Positions 36,025 through 46,552 are shown, counted from the first letter of the stretch. The stretch: 64,000 bases of DNA from Lachnospiraceae bacterium NK4A144 (GCA_000424365.1 AUJT01000019.1:16394-80393); one strand, 5' to 3'. Made by a program: numbers and translations. Notes: a model not told the origin generated them from the letters alone.

Positions 36025-37122
36025 ATGTGGTCAGATAGCTGGTATATTGAGGATAAAGAAGCATATTATGTTGGGGGACAATTTCAGGCTTTGTTCAAGA
36101 CCAATTTAGACTCGATGGAGACTGAAATAATGGCAGTCCTGCCTGTAAAAAATCTTTTCAGTTTTCGTGGTCATCCTGATTGCCTGAAGATGAAAGAAAA
36201 AATTTATTGCCTGCCTGACGTGGAAAAGGATATTTTTATATTTGATATGATATCTTCAAAATGGAAAAAAATAGAACTTGATTATGGAAAATCAGGACGT
36301 TTTTTAATGAAAATGAAGTGTAAATATGACGGAATTCTATTTCTGGGTTCTGTAAACTGCGGAAGGATTATTGGAATTTCAAATGAAAGAGATGAAATAG
36401 TCTCCGATTTCAGTCTGCCATTGAAGAATGATGAGGATATTTTGAGCGGCTATGCCGTTAAAAATAAGTTCTTTTTCCTTAGCAATAGCGCAAATATTTA
36501 TTGTTTCGACTGTATAAATAAGAAATTATGTAAGCTCCGAATCGACATTGATCCGAAAAATGCAATGACATTTCTTGTGGACAAGAATATCTTTTGGGTT
36601 AGTGGGCAAAATGAAACGGTATATAGGTTCAGTATGACTAATGAAATATCAACGCAAGGAAATGAAATTGTTTGTTGTAATCCAGAAGCAAAGACTATGC
36701 CTATGAGAAATGTTGAGTTTGAAGATGGTTCGGCTGCATTTTCAACAATAAAGAAAGCCACAGACAGTATTTGGCTAATTCCTGTATATGCAAACAGGAT
36801 TTATTATATTAGTCTTGAAGATAATAAGGTTTCTTATATTGAGGTACTCGAAGAAAAGGGAAAGAAAACAAGAGGCGTTCTTAAAAGTGAGTATATTGCT
36901 ATATATATGCGTGAGGATAGATTTATTGGAGTGTATTCAATGATTCTTGACTGTATTATTGAAATAGATACAGTTACAAAGAAATATACAATAAGGGATT
37001 TTGGTCCTTCTCGTATAGATGAACACATAATGTCAGAGATTTTTCATAAGAATTCTCTGGTGTTGGGAGAAACACAAGGGTATTTTACATTAGAGAATTT
37101 TATTAGAAGTATCCAAATTTGA
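36025..37122 (+). CDS. Beta-propeller-like protein of unknown function
   Basis: It shows repeated beta-rich units of about 45-50 residues (LFSFRGHPDCLKMKEKIYCLP, DIFIFDMISSKWKKIELDY, GILFLGSVNCGRIIGI, KFFFLSNSANIYCFDC, KNIFWVSGQNETVYRFSM) resembling a kelch/WD-type propeller. There is no signal peptide or membrane segment, so it should stay in the cytoplasm. It follows the glycosyltransferase by 9 bp with a GAGGG site and probably cooperates with it as a binding or scaffold protein (inference). Function not recognised. Confidence 0.65.
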   Translation: MWSDSWYIEDKEAYYVGGQFQALFKTNLDSMETEIMAVLPVKNLFSFRGHPDCLKMKEKIYCLPDVEKDIFIFDMISSKWKKIELDYGKSGRFLMKMKCKYDGILFLGSVNCGRIIGISNERDEIVSDFSLPLKNDEDILSGYAVKNKFFFLSNSANIYCFDCINKKLCKLRIDIDPKNAMTFLVDKNIFWVSGQNETVYRFSMTNEISTQGNEIVCCNPEAKTMPMRNVEFEDGSAAFSTIKKATDSIWLIPVYANRIYYISLEDNKVSYIEVLEEKGKKTRGVLKSEYIAIYMREDRFIGVYSMILDCIIEIDTVTKKYTIRDFGPSRIDEHIMSEIFHKNSLVLGETQGYFTLENFIRSIQI

Positions 37123-37169
37123 TTTATGGCAGTTGCTGTACACCCAGGAAGCAATAAAAAATCGATTCC

Positions 37170-37304
37170 GAATATGTCCGGCGACTTCTCCCAATACTTC
37201 GCTACAGTTTCACGATTGATGCGTAGTATCCTGGCTACGCGGGCTTTCTTAACCCCTTCTCTTTTGAGTATTTGAATTTCAGCGTATTTCATCCAATCAA
37301 TCAT
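37170..37304 (-). pseudogene. IS21-type istA N-terminal remnant
   Basis: The minus-strand frame begins MIDWMKYAEIQILKREGVKK and continues with ARVARILRINRETVAKYWEK, the helix-turn-helix of IS21 IstA transposases. Its GGAGGAG ribosome site is intact. After SPDIF the similarity stops and the frame runs into sequence overlapping the end of the preceding gene, so only the first 40-45 residues remain. Confidence 0.6.
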
Positions 37305-37312
37305 CCTTTCTC

Positions 37313-37346
37313 CTCCTCCGGATGCCATTATACATATCCGGAGGAG
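37313..37346. repeat. 11-bp perfect inverted repeat beside the istA remnant
   Basis: CTCCTCCGGAT (37313-37323) and ATCCGGAGGAG (37336-37346) are separated by 12 bases. The left arm includes the istA ribosome site on the minus strand, so folding would mask it. It may alternatively be part of the IS end. Confidence 0.45.
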
Positions 37347-37533
37347 CTGTTTATATGATTGCTGGAATCCGCTTTTTAAAGTGCGGGTTTTTAATTGCCG
37401 AAATCTGCTGATTTTATTCTACCATTTACATTTGTAGAATATCTTTATAATGGTTTCGTTTTTTGACAAAACTCTTATAGATTTTGAAATAATTCAATAG
37501 GTAAAGGACATAATAAAGAATGATGGTGAAAGT
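37347..37533 (+). promoter_or_regulatory. Likely promoter region of the fdtA operon
   Basis: About 190 bp. TTGACA at 37463-37468 is followed after 19 bases by AATAAT (37488-37493). TATAAT at 37446-37451 has a poor TTTACA partner at 15 bases. CCGC...GCGG with TTTTT near 37370-37396 could be a weak terminator for upstream transcripts. A new transcription unit probably starts here. Confidence 0.35.
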
Positions 37534-37956
37534 ATGGAAATGTATAGAAAATTAAACTTCAAAGATATGGGAGATGATAGAGGCAAACTTGTTGTAGTCG
37601 AGGGGAACATAGATATACCTTTTACAATACAGAGAGCTTTTTATATGTATGGATCTGATAAAAACGTTGTAAGGGGTAGACATGCAAATATTAATTCTGA
37701 ATTTGTTTTGATTAATGTTGCAGGTTCGTCAAAAATTTTAATTACAGATGGAAATAGAAAAGAAATTGTGGAATTGTCTAAGCCAATGGAAGGGGTCTAT
37801 ATTCCCAAAATGATTTGGAAGGAGATGTATGATTTTTCTTCGGATTCAGTTCTTTTAGTTCTTGCGAGTACACATTATGACGGTCAAGAGTATCTTAGAA
37901 GTTATGAACAATATAATATGCTTATGAAGTTTTTTAAGGAAAAAAAAGATGATTGA
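37534..37956 (+). CDS. fdtA: dTDP-6-deoxy-hexulose 3,4-ketoisomerase (FdtA/QdtA cupin)
   Basis: The small cupin has the family's [13 protein letters not shown] start, [13 protein letters not shown], the [19 protein letters not shown] metal/active-site strand with His, and [15 protein letters not shown]. At 140 aa it is the normal size. The enzyme turns dTDP-4-keto-6-deoxyglucose into the 3-keto isomer, the amination substrate for Fuc3N/Qui3N. RmlA and RmlB are needed but are not in the window. It overlaps the next gene by 8 bases. Confidence 0.88.
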   Translation: MEMYRKLNFKDMGDDRGKLVVVEGNIDIPFTIQRAFYMYGSDKNVVRGRHANINSEFVLINVAGSSKILITDGNRKEIVELSKPMEGVYIPKMIWKEMYDFSSDSVLLVLASTHYDGQEYLRSYEQYNMLMKFFKEKKDD

Positions 37957-39052
37957 ATACGAAAATCTTAAAAAGCTAAATGAAAGATTTTACACAGAAT
38001 ACAAAGATGCTTTTGGAAAAGTTTTAGATAGTGGACGGTTTATTCTTGGACAGGAAGTGGATAGTTTCGAGAAAGAATTTGCTAACTATTGTGGTGCAAA
38101 ATATTGTATAGGAGTAGCGAATGGACTTGAGGCACTAACTATTGCAATAAAAGCTTTTGAATTTAAGGAAGGTTCTGAAATAATTGTGCCTTCAAATACA
38201 TATATAGCAACAATACTTGCCGTTATTCACGCCGGAATGGTTCCTGTACTAACAGAGCCCGATATTCTGACATATAATTTAACGTTAGAGGGAATAGAAA
38301 AAAAGATAACTTCTAAAACCGTTGCAATTCTGCCTGTTCATTTGTATGGCAATCCAGTGTATATGTCTGAAATAATGCAATATGCACATGATTATAATTT
38401 AAAGGTTATAGAGGATGCTGCTCAGGCACATGGTGCGGAAGTCGATGGGCATAAAATCGGCTCTTTTGGTGATGCAACTTGCTTCAGCTTTTATCCAACT
38501 AAGAATCTTGGTGCGTTAGGAGACGGTGGGGCAATAACCACAGATGATTGCGAGTTTGCAAATAGGATAAGATCATATAGAAATTATGGTTCATCTATAA
38601 GATACAAAAATGATTACATAGGATATAATTCACGGCTGGATGAATTACAGGCGGCTTTTCTGCGAATTAAACTAAGACATTTGGATGAGATAACGAATCA
38701 CAAAAGATATCTTGCAAAAATCTATCATGAGAATTTGGATGAAACACAATATATAATGCAGCATATTCGAGAGGAATGCAAAAGTGTTTTTCATGTTTTT
38801 AACATTCGAACGAACAAACGAGATAGATTAAAGGAATATTTAGCCCAAAAAGGAATATACACCGATATACATTATCCAACATCTCCAATTCATCAGAAAG
38901 CGTTAAAAGGAATGTTCAATACAGAGTTAACGCCAATATCGGATGAAATACACAAGACCATATTGAGTTTACCAATATCTCTAATTCATAATGAGTCGGA
39001 CATTGGAGACGTTTGTGATGCTCTTAAGGAGTTTGAGAATATTGAAGGTTAA
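37949..39052 (+). CDS. fdtB: DegT/DnrJ/EryC1 PLP aminotransferase (FdtB-like)
   Basis: A fold-type-I sugar aminotransferase: [50 protein letters not shown], the Lys-bearing [19 protein letters not shown] and [27 protein letters not shown]. With FdtA just upstream it should aminate the 3-keto position to give a 3-amino-3,6-dideoxyhexose. The choice between Fuc3N and Qui3N epimer cannot be made from sequence, and no N-acyltransferase is adjacent. Confidence 0.85.
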   Translation: MIEYENLKKLNERFYTEYKDAFGKVLDSGRFILGQEVDSFEKEFANYCGAKYCIGVANGLEALTIAIKAFEFKEGSEIIVPSNTYIATILAVIHAGMVPVLTEPDILTYNLTLEGIEKKITSKTVAILPVHLYGNPVYMSEIMQYAHDYNLKVIEDAAQAHGAEVDGHKIGSFGDATCFSFYPTKNLGALGDGGAITTDDCEFANRIRSYRNYGSSIRYKNDYIGYNSRLDELQAAFLRIKLRHLDEITNHKRYLAKIYHENLDETQYIMQHIREECKSVFHVFNIRTNKRDRLKEYLAQKGIYTDIHYPTSPIHQKALKGMFNTELTPISDEIHKTILSLPISLIHNESDIGDVCDALKEFENIEG

Positions 39053-40412
39053 TAGTTTTGTAACATTATATGACAAAGGATATTTATCAAGAGGTATAGC
39101 ATTATATCAGTCCTTATGTAAATGGTGTAAAAGATATGATTTTAAGTTATACATTCTTGCCATGGATGATAGTGTAAAAGATTATTGGAGAAATTGTAAG
39201 ACAGAATCTGTGACGGTATTTACAGTTGATGATATTTGCAGGCTTTTCCCTGTGGTAGATCAATTAAGAAGAAATAGAAAGCATAACGAGTTTTGTTGGA
39301 CATGTTCGTCTTTTGCGATTAAGTATGTATTTAGAGTGTATTCTCCTGTAAGTCTTACCTATATTGACTCTGATGTATATTTTTATGAAGACCCTGATGT
39401 GCTATTGGAAGAAATAGAAAATGAGTCTGTAATGATTACAGCTCATAATTATACCTCGAGATATGATCAAACGTATTTGAATGGAAAATTTTGCGTACAG
39501 TTTATGTTTTTTAGAAATAATGATGATGGGCGTGAGATATTGGAATGGTGGAATGAGAAATGTATAGAAAACTGTACGATAGATTATGAAAAAGGACTAT
39601 GCGGAGATCAGAAATATCTTGATGATTGGGAGCACAGATATTCTGGTAAAGTTCATGTTTGTCGAAACCCGGGATGTGGTATTGCACCATGGAATTTACA
39701 ACAATTTCAGGTTTCTGAGATAGGGGACGATGTTTATATAACCGATTGTGTTTCAAAAGTTAAAAGTAAATTAGTTTTTTTTCACTTCCATTCATTAAGC
39801 AAAATAGGTTTGGGAAAATGGTTTCTGAGCAATTATGATACGAGGGAGGATTTTAAGGAGATAATATATGATAAATATATTAGGACAATAGAAGAGATAG
39901 AAGGTAGAGAAAAAGAAGCGTGCAGTGACTTTGTTTCGTTGGAGGAGTCACTGCTGTTTCGTATATTTCCATTGCCTTATATTTCGCAGAGATACCTATC
40001 ATATATGGTAATAGAGAAAGATAATATGATTACGTTTACAAATGACGAAGGCTGTAGATGCGATATTTCTTATATCATAGAAGGTGACAGCTCCCACTAT
40101 ATTAAAATATTATCTTTAAGCAATAAGGAATTTTTTTATAAGTATTATAATGAGATTATTTGGAGAATGGAGCTGGCATTGATATATACAAAATGTAAGG
40201 ATGAAAATGAGGCTGTTGTTGATATATATCAAAGATTTATTAAAGGAGAAAAAATAATGATTGAATGTATGGATAGCATAATTGAATTTAGCAATTTATG
40301 CTATCCATATTTTGTAAAGAAGAAAATTTTGATAATCGATAAAAACGGTAACAGCAGAAAATTTGAACTGAGTGGGGAAAGAGTAGAGAATAATATTATT
40401 AATATAAAATAA
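39042..40412 (+). CDS. GT8-like glycosyltransferase
   Basis: The first half is a GT-A fold: [32 protein letters not shown], then the acidic [20 protein letters not shown] (DxD), [11 protein letters not shown] and GDQKYLDDW. The pattern resembles GT8 and related retaining transferases. The C-terminal 150 residues are unrecognised. TTG 39042 is chosen because AAGGAG lies at 39026-39031; earlier starts sit deep inside fdtB. It overlaps the fdtB stop by 11 bases. Confidence 0.72.
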   Translation: MKVNSFVTLYDKGYLSRGIALYQSLCKWCKRYDFKLYILAMDDSVKDYWRNCKTESVTVFTVDDICRLFPVVDQLRRNRKHNEFCWTCSSFAIKYVFRVYSPVSLTYIDSDVYFYEDPDVLLEEIENESVMITAHNYTSRYDQTYLNGKFCVQFMFFRNNDDGREILEWWNEKCIENCTIDYEKGLCGDQKYLDDWEHRYSGKVHVCRNPGCGIAPWNLQQFQVSEIGDDVYITDCVSKVKSKLVFFHFHSLSKIGLGKWFLSNYDTREDFKEIIYDKYIRTIEEIEGREKEACSDFVSLEESLLFRIFPLPYISQRYLSYMVIEKDNMITFTNDEGCRCDISYIIEGDSSHYIKILSLSNKEFFYKYYNEIIWRMELALIYTKCKDENEAVVDIYQRFIKGEKIMIECMDSIIEFSNLCYPYFVKKKILIIDKNGNSRKFELSGERVENNIINIK

Positions 40413-40421
40413 AGGACATCA

Positions 40422-41435
40422 TTGAAGTTGTATTTGAATTATATAAATGAGGGTATTTTTGATATGGATGGGAAATATATTTTGTTTGGCGCAGGAGAAA
40501 TGGGGATTAATGCGTTACATTTTTTTGGAAAAAAAAATGTAAGATTCTTTTGCGATAACAATCAAAGCGTAAGAGATATTGAAGGTGTTCCGGTTGTTTC
40601 GGTAAATAATATAATAGATAACATTAGTAAAGATGATACTATAGTCATAACTACCATCAAAGGCAAAAATATTTATGAGATTTCTGAACAGCTAAAAAAT
40701 TTGAATTTGAAATTTGAGTTGTTTGAGAATATTTCATCTAGGTTTGTTGAAAAAGACAAGATTATTTACAATTCAAAAAATGGAAGGGAGAATTTTTGTT
40801 ATCGTGCTGATAGAGAGTATATTATTGGAACTGATAAGTATGCACAGGCAGGTTGCATAGGTTCATATTTCTGGCAAGACTTGTGGGCAGCAAAAAGAAT
40901 ATTAAAAGAACCTGTGAGTATACATTACGACATAGGTTCTAGATTGGATGGATTTATAGCTCATCTGTTGGCTTCCGGTCAGAGAGTATGCATGATAGAT
41001 ATCAGACCACTTAATATAAAAATTGATGGACTTGATTTTATTGAGTCCGATGCTACCAACTTAGAAGGAGTCGAAGATGAAAGTATTGAAAGCATATCAG
41101 CATTGTGTTCTTTGGAACATTTTGGGCTTGGAAGGTATGGAGATCCTATAGACCCTGAGGCTTGTTTTAAATGTTTTGCAGCAATAAAAAAGAAATTAAA
41201 GAAAGGTGGAAATTTGTTTATTTCTGTTCCAATTGGAGAAGAATGTCTTTGTTTTAATGCGCATCGTGTTTTCAATGTAAAAACTATTCTTAAAGAATTT
41301 GAAGGATTACAACTTGTTGAGTTTTCAACATGTTTTAGAAATGAATACGAAGAGAATATAAAAGATTTTAATAGATTCGATAATTGGTACGATCACGAGG
41401 GAGATAGGATGGGATTATTTTGGCTAAAAAAATGA
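40422..41435 (+). CDS. DUF268 methyltransferase-like protein with N-terminal Rossmann-like module
   Basis: Residues about 15-100 form a Rossmann-like unit (YILFGAGEMGINALHFFG, VRFFCDNNQ, DTIVITTIKGKNIYEI). Residues about 150-310 match DUF268: IGSYFWQDLWAAKRI, HYDIGSRLDGFIAHLL, CMIDIRPL, FIESDATNLEGVEDESIESI and LEHFGLGRYGDPIDP. That family has a methyltransferase-like fold but no proven reaction. Start is TTG 40422 in the absence of an ATG near the first strand. Likely acts on the same glycan as its neighbours. Confidence 0.72.
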   Translation: MKLYLNYINEGIFDMDGKYILFGAGEMGINALHFFGKKNVRFFCDNNQSVRDIEGVPVVSVNNIIDNISKDDTIVITTIKGKNIYEISEQLKNLNLKFELFENISSRFVEKDKIIYNSKNGRENFCYRADREYIIGTDKYAQAGCIGSYFWQDLWAAKRILKEPVSIHYDIGSRLDGFIAHLLASGQRVCMIDIRPLNIKIDGLDFIESDATNLEGVEDESIESISALCSLEHFGLGRYGDPIDPEACFKCFAAIKKKLKKGGNLFISVPIGEECLCFNAHRVFNVKTILKEFEGLQLVEFSTCFRNEYEENIKDFNRFDNWYDHEGDRMGLFWLKK

Positions 41436-41483
41436 TGTTTTTAATTTTCTTGAAGATATGTATAATTTCAAAAGGAATTGCTT

Positions 41484-42746
41484 ATGAGTATGAATAAACC
41501 ACCAGTAATATTGTTAGCGTATAACAAAAGTACGGAATTTAATAAAACACTAGAATCACTTTCAATGGCTAATAATATTAAGCAGTATAGCATCTTGGTT
41601 CATATTGATGGTCCTAATGTGTTTAAGGATGATGATTTAGAATCAATCAAAATAATCAAGGATACGTGTGATACATATGGTGGTAGATTTGCGAGCATAG
41701 AAATATATGAAGAAAAGTATCATAGAGGTCTTGCAGAATCAGTAATTTCTTTTGTTAGTGATGTTCTGAAAAAATATGGAAAGGCAATTGTAATAGAGGA
41801 TGATTTGATTCTTTCTAATGACTGCATAGATTTTTTGGCAGATGGTTTGGAATATTATGAATCTGATAAGCATATATGGTCCCTAACTGGTTACTGTCCG
41901 CCACTGAATAGAGTTACGGAATCAGAACATAGTGTTTTTTTGCATTATCGAGCAGCTAGTCTGGCATGGGCAACTTGGAATAATAGGTGGGAAAGTGTAG
42001 ATTGGAAACTTGATGATTTTGAAAAAATTGAAGATATTGATGAGCTTATAAAGGTATTTTCTAAAGGCGGATACGACTTGCCGATAATGCTTACTCGTCA
42101 AATGTATGGTCTACTAGACTCATGGGCTGTTAGATGGTGTTATTCACAGTGTAAAAGAAATATGATGACGGTATATCCTATGGAAAACAGGGTGTACCAC
42201 ATGACATCCGAAAAAGGAACGCATGTTACTAGAGATTTTCCACAAGCTCAATTAAAGAAGGAGTATGGGAGATACCGATTCGAAGATAATATCGATGAAA
42301 ATATAATATCAGAATTCAATGCGTTTCAGAATATAACTGATACGCAATTAATCGCGTGGAAACGTAATGATTTTAATAGTATATATAAGTTCGAAGCCAT
42401 GGTAAATGTTCTTTCTACATGGAAAGAAATATCATTAGATGGTCATAATATTGCAGAGTATTTTATCAACAGAGGTTATAAGAATATTGCTATATATGGA
42501 AAAGGGAGACTTGGAAAGTTTCTTAGAAGAGAGCTTATTGGGTCGGAAGTATCAGTTTCATATTACATTGACAAGGATCCATATTTAAGGAGGGAGGGTG
42601 AATGTTATCTACCAGACGACGACTATCCGCATGTTGATGTAATAATCATAACTACAATGGAAGGATTATGGATAACATGGAAGAAGTTAATAAGTAAACA
42701 AAAAGGAGTTGTGAAGAGCATAATAGATGTAGTAAAGGACAGATGA
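41484..42746 (+). CDS. GT2/GNT-I-like glycosyltransferase with C-terminal Rossmann-like module
   Basis: The GT-A half has PVILLAYNKSTEFNKTLESL, YHRGLAESVISFVSDVL, the acidic AIVIEDDLILSNDCIDFLADGL (DxD-like) and ASLAWATWNNRW. Residues from about 330 carry the module NIAIYGKGRLGKFLRRELIG, SYYIDKDPYL, VDVIIITTMEGLWI. AAAGGA at 41471-41476 selects ATG 41484. The stop overlaps the next ATG (ATGA), so the two transferases are probably co-translated. Confidence 0.75.
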   Translation: MSMNKPPVILLAYNKSTEFNKTLESLSMANNIKQYSILVHIDGPNVFKDDDLESIKIIKDTCDTYGGRFASIEIYEEKYHRGLAESVISFVSDVLKKYGKAIVIEDDLILSNDCIDFLADGLEYYESDKHIWSLTGYCPPLNRVTESEHSVFLHYRAASLAWATWNNRWESVDWKLDDFEKIEDIDELIKVFSKGGYDLPIMLTRQMYGLLDSWAVRWCYSQCKRNMMTVYPMENRVYHMTSEKGTHVTRDFPQAQLKKEYGRYRFEDNIDENIISEFNAFQNITDTQLIAWKRNDFNSIYKFEAMVNVLSTWKEISLDGHNIAEYFINRGYKNIAIYGKGRLGKFLRRELIGSEVSVSYYIDKDPYLRREGECYLPDDDYPHVDVIIITTMEGLWITWKKLISKQKGVVKSIIDVVKDR

Positions 42747-43918
42747 GTGATGCTGCTTCATTAAAATTGAAGGATATAAAAGTGGATAGTACAAAGTTTT
42801 CAATTATAACAGTAGTATTGAATAATGCAGAAACAATAGAGCAGACTATTGGAAGCGTTGTTAATCAGGCTTACAATAACTATGAATATATCATTATTGA
42901 CGGTGCATCTACTGATAGTACTGTAGAAATAATTAATAAATATAAAGATAAGATTACATATTTTATTTCAGAACCGGATGATGGTATTTACTATGCTATG
43001 AATAAGGGGATTGAGGTATCTACAGGAGAGTATTTAATATTTCTTAATGGTGATGATTACTTTGATAGCAATCATGTACTGGAGAGAATTGCATGTTATT
43101 GCAATGGAAAAAATATAGTTATTGGAAAGGAATATTGTGGAAACAGACTGTCCGATGTTGTCGATTTAAGCGATGTTCAATCAAAATTCTTTGGGATTTT
43201 TTATCCACATCAGGCAACGTTTATCCCAAGAAAACTATTTGATATTATTGGGAAATATGCAGTGGACTATTCTATATCCGCGGATTTTGAATGGATATGT
43301 AGGGCTATTTACAATAAAACAGAAATAAGTTGGGTTGATGTAGTTGTGTCACATTATACGATTGGAGGAATTAGTTCCAAGATTAATTGTGACATAGATG
43401 AGTTTAATATTTCGTTTAAGTATATGATGCTATCAAACGAACAAAGTTTGATACCTGACATGAAGAAATATACATGTGAAAAAGCTAAGAATACTATATT
43501 CCGTGAAATTCTGCAAGATGAGTTGTTGAGTGAAAGCATAAAAAGTAAGTTGAGTGAACTAATTGACATTAATAATGGAATATCATTATGGGGAGCAGGA
43601 TTTCTTTCGGGGCTTTATATTCAAATGTTCAATAGAATTGAGGTTCCAATCAATTATATTATTGATAGAAGGGGAGTTGATGCTGGTTCATTAGGAATTG
43701 CTATAGTTAAATACAAAAAGGAGTTGATTCATCAACTATTCGTTACTTCAGAAGTTTATGATGATGAGATTACTACTTTTTTAGAAAAAGAAGGTTTTAG
43801 AAATGAAAGAGATTTCTTTTCACAAAAAAAATTTAGAGATAGGATGATACAGGTAGCAAAGAGTGACTATGAGAGCATAAAAAAATTTGAAAATTTAACA
43901 GGTATTAAGCTTTTCTAA
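42743..43918 (+). CDS. GT2 glycosyltransferase with C-terminal Rossmann-like module
   Basis: A classic GT2 N-terminus: FSIITVVLNNAETIEQTIGSV, YIIIDGASTDSTVEII, EPDDGIYYAMNKGIEVSTGEY and LNGDDYF (DxD-type). After residue about 275 comes the module GISLWGAGFLSGLYIQMF, INYIIDRRGVD, LFVTSEVYDDEI. The resemblance of the catalytic part to WcaA/amylovoran-type transferases is high. It probably adds one sugar of the repeat unit. Confidence 0.8.
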   Translation: MSDAASLKLKDIKVDSTKFSIITVVLNNAETIEQTIGSVVNQAYNNYEYIIIDGASTDSTVEIINKYKDKITYFISEPDDGIYYAMNKGIEVSTGEYLIFLNGDDYFDSNHVLERIACYCNGKNIVIGKEYCGNRLSDVVDLSDVQSKFFGIFYPHQATFIPRKLFDIIGKYAVDYSISADFEWICRAIYNKTEISWVDVVVSHYTIGGISSKINCDIDEFNISFKYMMLSNEQSLIPDMKKYTCEKAKNTIFREILQDELLSESIKSKLSELIDINNGISLWGAGFLSGLYIQMFNRIEVPINYIIDRRGVDAGSLGIAIVKYKKELIHQLFVTSEVYDDEITTFLEKEGFRNERDFFSQKKFRDRMIQVAKSDYESIKKFENLTGIKLF

Positions 43919-43938
43919 TAACACGAGGAGCATTAAGT

Positions 43939-44913
43939 ATGTCAATTCCTAAAAAAATTCATTACTGTTGGCTTAGTGGTGAACCATTTCCTTCCGAAAT
44001 ACAATCATGTATAGAATCATGGCATAGATATATGCCAGAGTATGAGTTTAAGCTGTGGGATATGAATAGTTTTGATGTTGATAGTGTTCAATATGTAAAA
44101 CAAGCTATTGATAAAAGAAAATGGGCATTTGCTAGTGATTATATAAGGTTGTGGGCTTTGTATAATTATGGCGGCATTTACTTGGATTCAGATATAGAAG
44201 TACTTAAGTCGTTTAACCCTTTGCTATCAGAAAGAGCATTTACCGGGTTTGAAGTAGGCGGAAGAGTCGCTGCGTGGATTTTTGGAAGCGAGCCAGGAAA
44301 TTCAATTATTGAGAGATTATTAAGATTCTATTACAATAAATATTTTTTAAATACTGATGGAAGTTTTGATATGACTCCAAATACTCTTCCTGTGACGAAG
44401 ATATTTGCAGAAAATGGTCTAACTGATAACAATGTTACTCAACGATTGGAAAACATTACTGTTTTTTCATCTGATTACTTTTCACCATTTAATCCTTGGA
44501 CAAAAGAAAAAAAAATTACAACAAATAGTTATGCCATGCATTTGTTTAAAGGTGCATGGATGAACGATAAAAATGATGCATTCTTTTTGGAAAGTATTGA
44601 AGCTAATGTGAATCTTTTACTAAAAAAAATTCCGAAAGCAAAAAAAATAAATATTTATGGAGCAGGACTTGTCGGTCATCTGATGTTAGATGTTTTAAGA
44701 ACATCATATAATGATGTATCTATTGGATGTTTTATTGTATCGGATAGTAATTATATTTTTAATGAAGTTAGCAATATTCGTGTTTTGTGTGTGAACGATG
44801 AAAAGATTGATAGGAATGAGCCGATAATAATCGCAACAATGCCAAAAGATTATGACAATATAAAGACTAAATTACATAGTAACAATTATGAAAATTTTTT
44901 CACGTTGATATGA
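43939..44913 (+). CDS. GT32 (capsular polysaccharide synthesis) transferase with C-terminal Rossmann-like module
   Basis: The GT32 pattern is clear: IPKKIHYCWLSGEPFPSEIQ, YEFKLWDMNSFD, KWAFASDYIRLWALYNYGG and IYLDSDIEVLKSFNPLL with its DxD. The last 90 residues are the module KINIYGAGLVGHLMLDVLR, IGCFIVSDSNY, EPIIIATMPKDYDNI. GAGGAG at about 43925 is the ribosome site. Substrate unknown. Such proteins usually build capsule or exopolysaccharide repeat units. Confidence 0.82.
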   Translation: MSIPKKIHYCWLSGEPFPSEIQSCIESWHRYMPEYEFKLWDMNSFDVDSVQYVKQAIDKRKWAFASDYIRLWALYNYGGIYLDSDIEVLKSFNPLLSERAFTGFEVGGRVAAWIFGSEPGNSIIERLLRFYYNKYFLNTDGSFDMTPNTLPVTKIFAENGLTDNNVTQRLENITVFSSDYFSPFNPWTKEKKITTNSYAMHLFKGAWMNDKNDAFFLESIEANVNLLLKKIPKAKKINIYGAGLVGHLMLDVLRTSYNDVSIGCFIVSDSNYIFNEVSNIRVLCVNDEKIDRNEPIIIATMPKDYDNIKTKLHSNNYENFFTLI

Positions 44914-44929
44914 GAATGAGGGTAATAAT

Positions 44930-46552
44930 ATGCGATCACCAAAAGACATGCAAATTATTTTAATAGATGTTACAAACGCGTGCAATGAGAAATGTTCGAA
45001 TTGCACGCGTTTTTGTGGTAATCATAAAAAGAATTTTTTTATGAGTATAGAGACATTTAAGCGTGCAGTTGATTCCATGCAGGGGTTTGAAGGACTGGTT
45101 GCACTGATTGGCGGAGAACCGACCTTACATCCTAAATTTAAGGAATTTGCAGAATATCTTCAAAAAATATATGGCAAAAATCCAAAAGCTGAAAGGCTTG
45201 CCTATCCTCAGAAGGATTTTATAAAGGAACTGCTGCATGAGGAATTTGATAACCACAGATTACATGAGTATGAAGATGGTCATAAGACATTTGAACGTAC
45301 AGGACCGGGAATATATTCCAATATGAGTCCAACATACCGTAAGTACCAGGAATTGTGTGCAGATACATTTCATGTACAGTTTTTAAATGATCATATTAAT
45401 CCTTCTTTCCATCAGCCAGGTCTTGTATCACGTATTGATTTAGGTATATCAGATGAAGATTGGATTCCTATGAGAGATAATTGCTGGCTTCAAAATGCAT
45501 GGAGCGCTACGATAACGCCGAAAGGCGCTTTTTTTTGTGAGGTAGCAGCTGCTATGGATATGCTTTTTGATGGACCCGGAGGATGGCCAATTGAACCGGG
45601 ATGGTGGAAGAGAGAACCAAAAGACTTTGGAAATCAGCTAAAATGGTGTGAGTTTTGTGGTTTTGCACTTAGTACATTTATGAGAGAATCGTCAGATGAA
45701 ATAGATGATGTATCTCTGACTTTGTATGAGAAACTTAAAGCAGTAGATTCTCCAAGAATGAAAGCAGGCAGGACACATCTTATAGATATTAAAGATGGTG
45801 TAATATCCGAAGATAGTAAAGCGTCAGGTAAGAGATTTTCAGCGACACAGAAATATGTGGAACATTATGAAGATAGATTTAATGCTGAAAGTTCGTTGCT
45901 TTATGAGTATGAATTTGATGTATACACATGTTTAGACAAGTCTGATGATCAGGCATTTGGTGAGTTTTTAAACAGTTTAATCATCAAATCTAAAGGGTGG
46001 ATACTTCTATTAGAGAATGCAGTAAACGAAGAAGAAATTAATACAATAAAAACATTAATGAAAGAATGTGTTCTGAATCCCGGCACTCTTCATATAGGTA
46101 ATGGCTTATATTTCTTCCATAAAAATGCACTGTCTTTAATGAATTATGGTTTTGATAGGATCGCACGAATTGAAGAATTTGAAGATTTGTTAACTATATG
46201 GGAAAAAACTAAGCAGATAAAAATTGGAGAATATCTTCCTGCATGGAGACGGGATTCAATAATTCCAGGAAAAAGATATGCTATTTGGGGTATGGGCGTT
46301 GCAGGAAGTTTTCTTGCAGATGCAGTAAAATGTTCGGGCGGAAAATATGTATTTGTTGTGGATAGAGATCCAGTTAAACAAGGAACGGACTTTTATGGAG
46401 CTACTGCATATGCGCCGGAATATCTAAAAGAACATGGCGAAGAATATGACTATCTTTTAATAGGTCATTATTCGAAATTTGATGAGATAAAGGATGAGGC
46501 ACTTAATCTTGGAGTTCCAAAAGGGCGGATTATTATGCCATATGAGGTTTAA
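44930..46552 (+). CDS. Radical SAM protein fused to a C-terminal Rossmann-like module
   Basis: CNEKCSNC (C18, C22, C25) gives the SAM-binding cluster, followed by LVALIGGEPTLHPKF. Conserved Cys residues in the middle (DNCWLQNAW, FFCEV, KWCEFCGF) may bind further iron-sulfur or metal. A middle region of about 200 residues is unrecognised. The C-terminal 100 residues carry RYAIWGMGVAGSFLADAVK, FVVDRDPVKQG and DYLLIGHYSKFDEI, the same kind of module found in the neighbouring transferases. A radical SAM enzyme with that tail is unusual. It may modify the polymer's sugars or partner proteins (inference). Confidence 0.75.
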   Translation: MRSPKDMQIILIDVTNACNEKCSNCTRFCGNHKKNFFMSIETFKRAVDSMQGFEGLVALIGGEPTLHPKFKEFAEYLQKIYGKNPKAERLAYPQKDFIKELLHEEFDNHRLHEYEDGHKTFERTGPGIYSNMSPTYRKYQELCADTFHVQFLNDHINPSFHQPGLVSRIDLGISDEDWIPMRDNCWLQNAWSATITPKGAFFCEVAAAMDMLFDGPGGWPIEPGWWKREPKDFGNQLKWCEFCGFALSTFMRESSDEIDDVSLTLYEKLKAVDSPRMKAGRTHLIDIKDGVISEDSKASGKRFSATQKYVEHYEDRFNAESSLLYEYEFDVYTCLDKSDDQAFGEFLNSLIIKSKGWILLLENAVNEEEINTIKTLMKECVLNPGTLHIGNGLYFFHKNALSLMNYGFDRIARIEEFEDLLTIWEKTKQIKIGEYLPAWRRDSIIPGKRYAIWGMGVAGSFLADAVKCSGGKYVFVVDRDPVKQGTDFYGATAYAPEYLKEHGEEYDYLLIGHYSKFDEIKDEALNLGVPKGRIIMPYEV

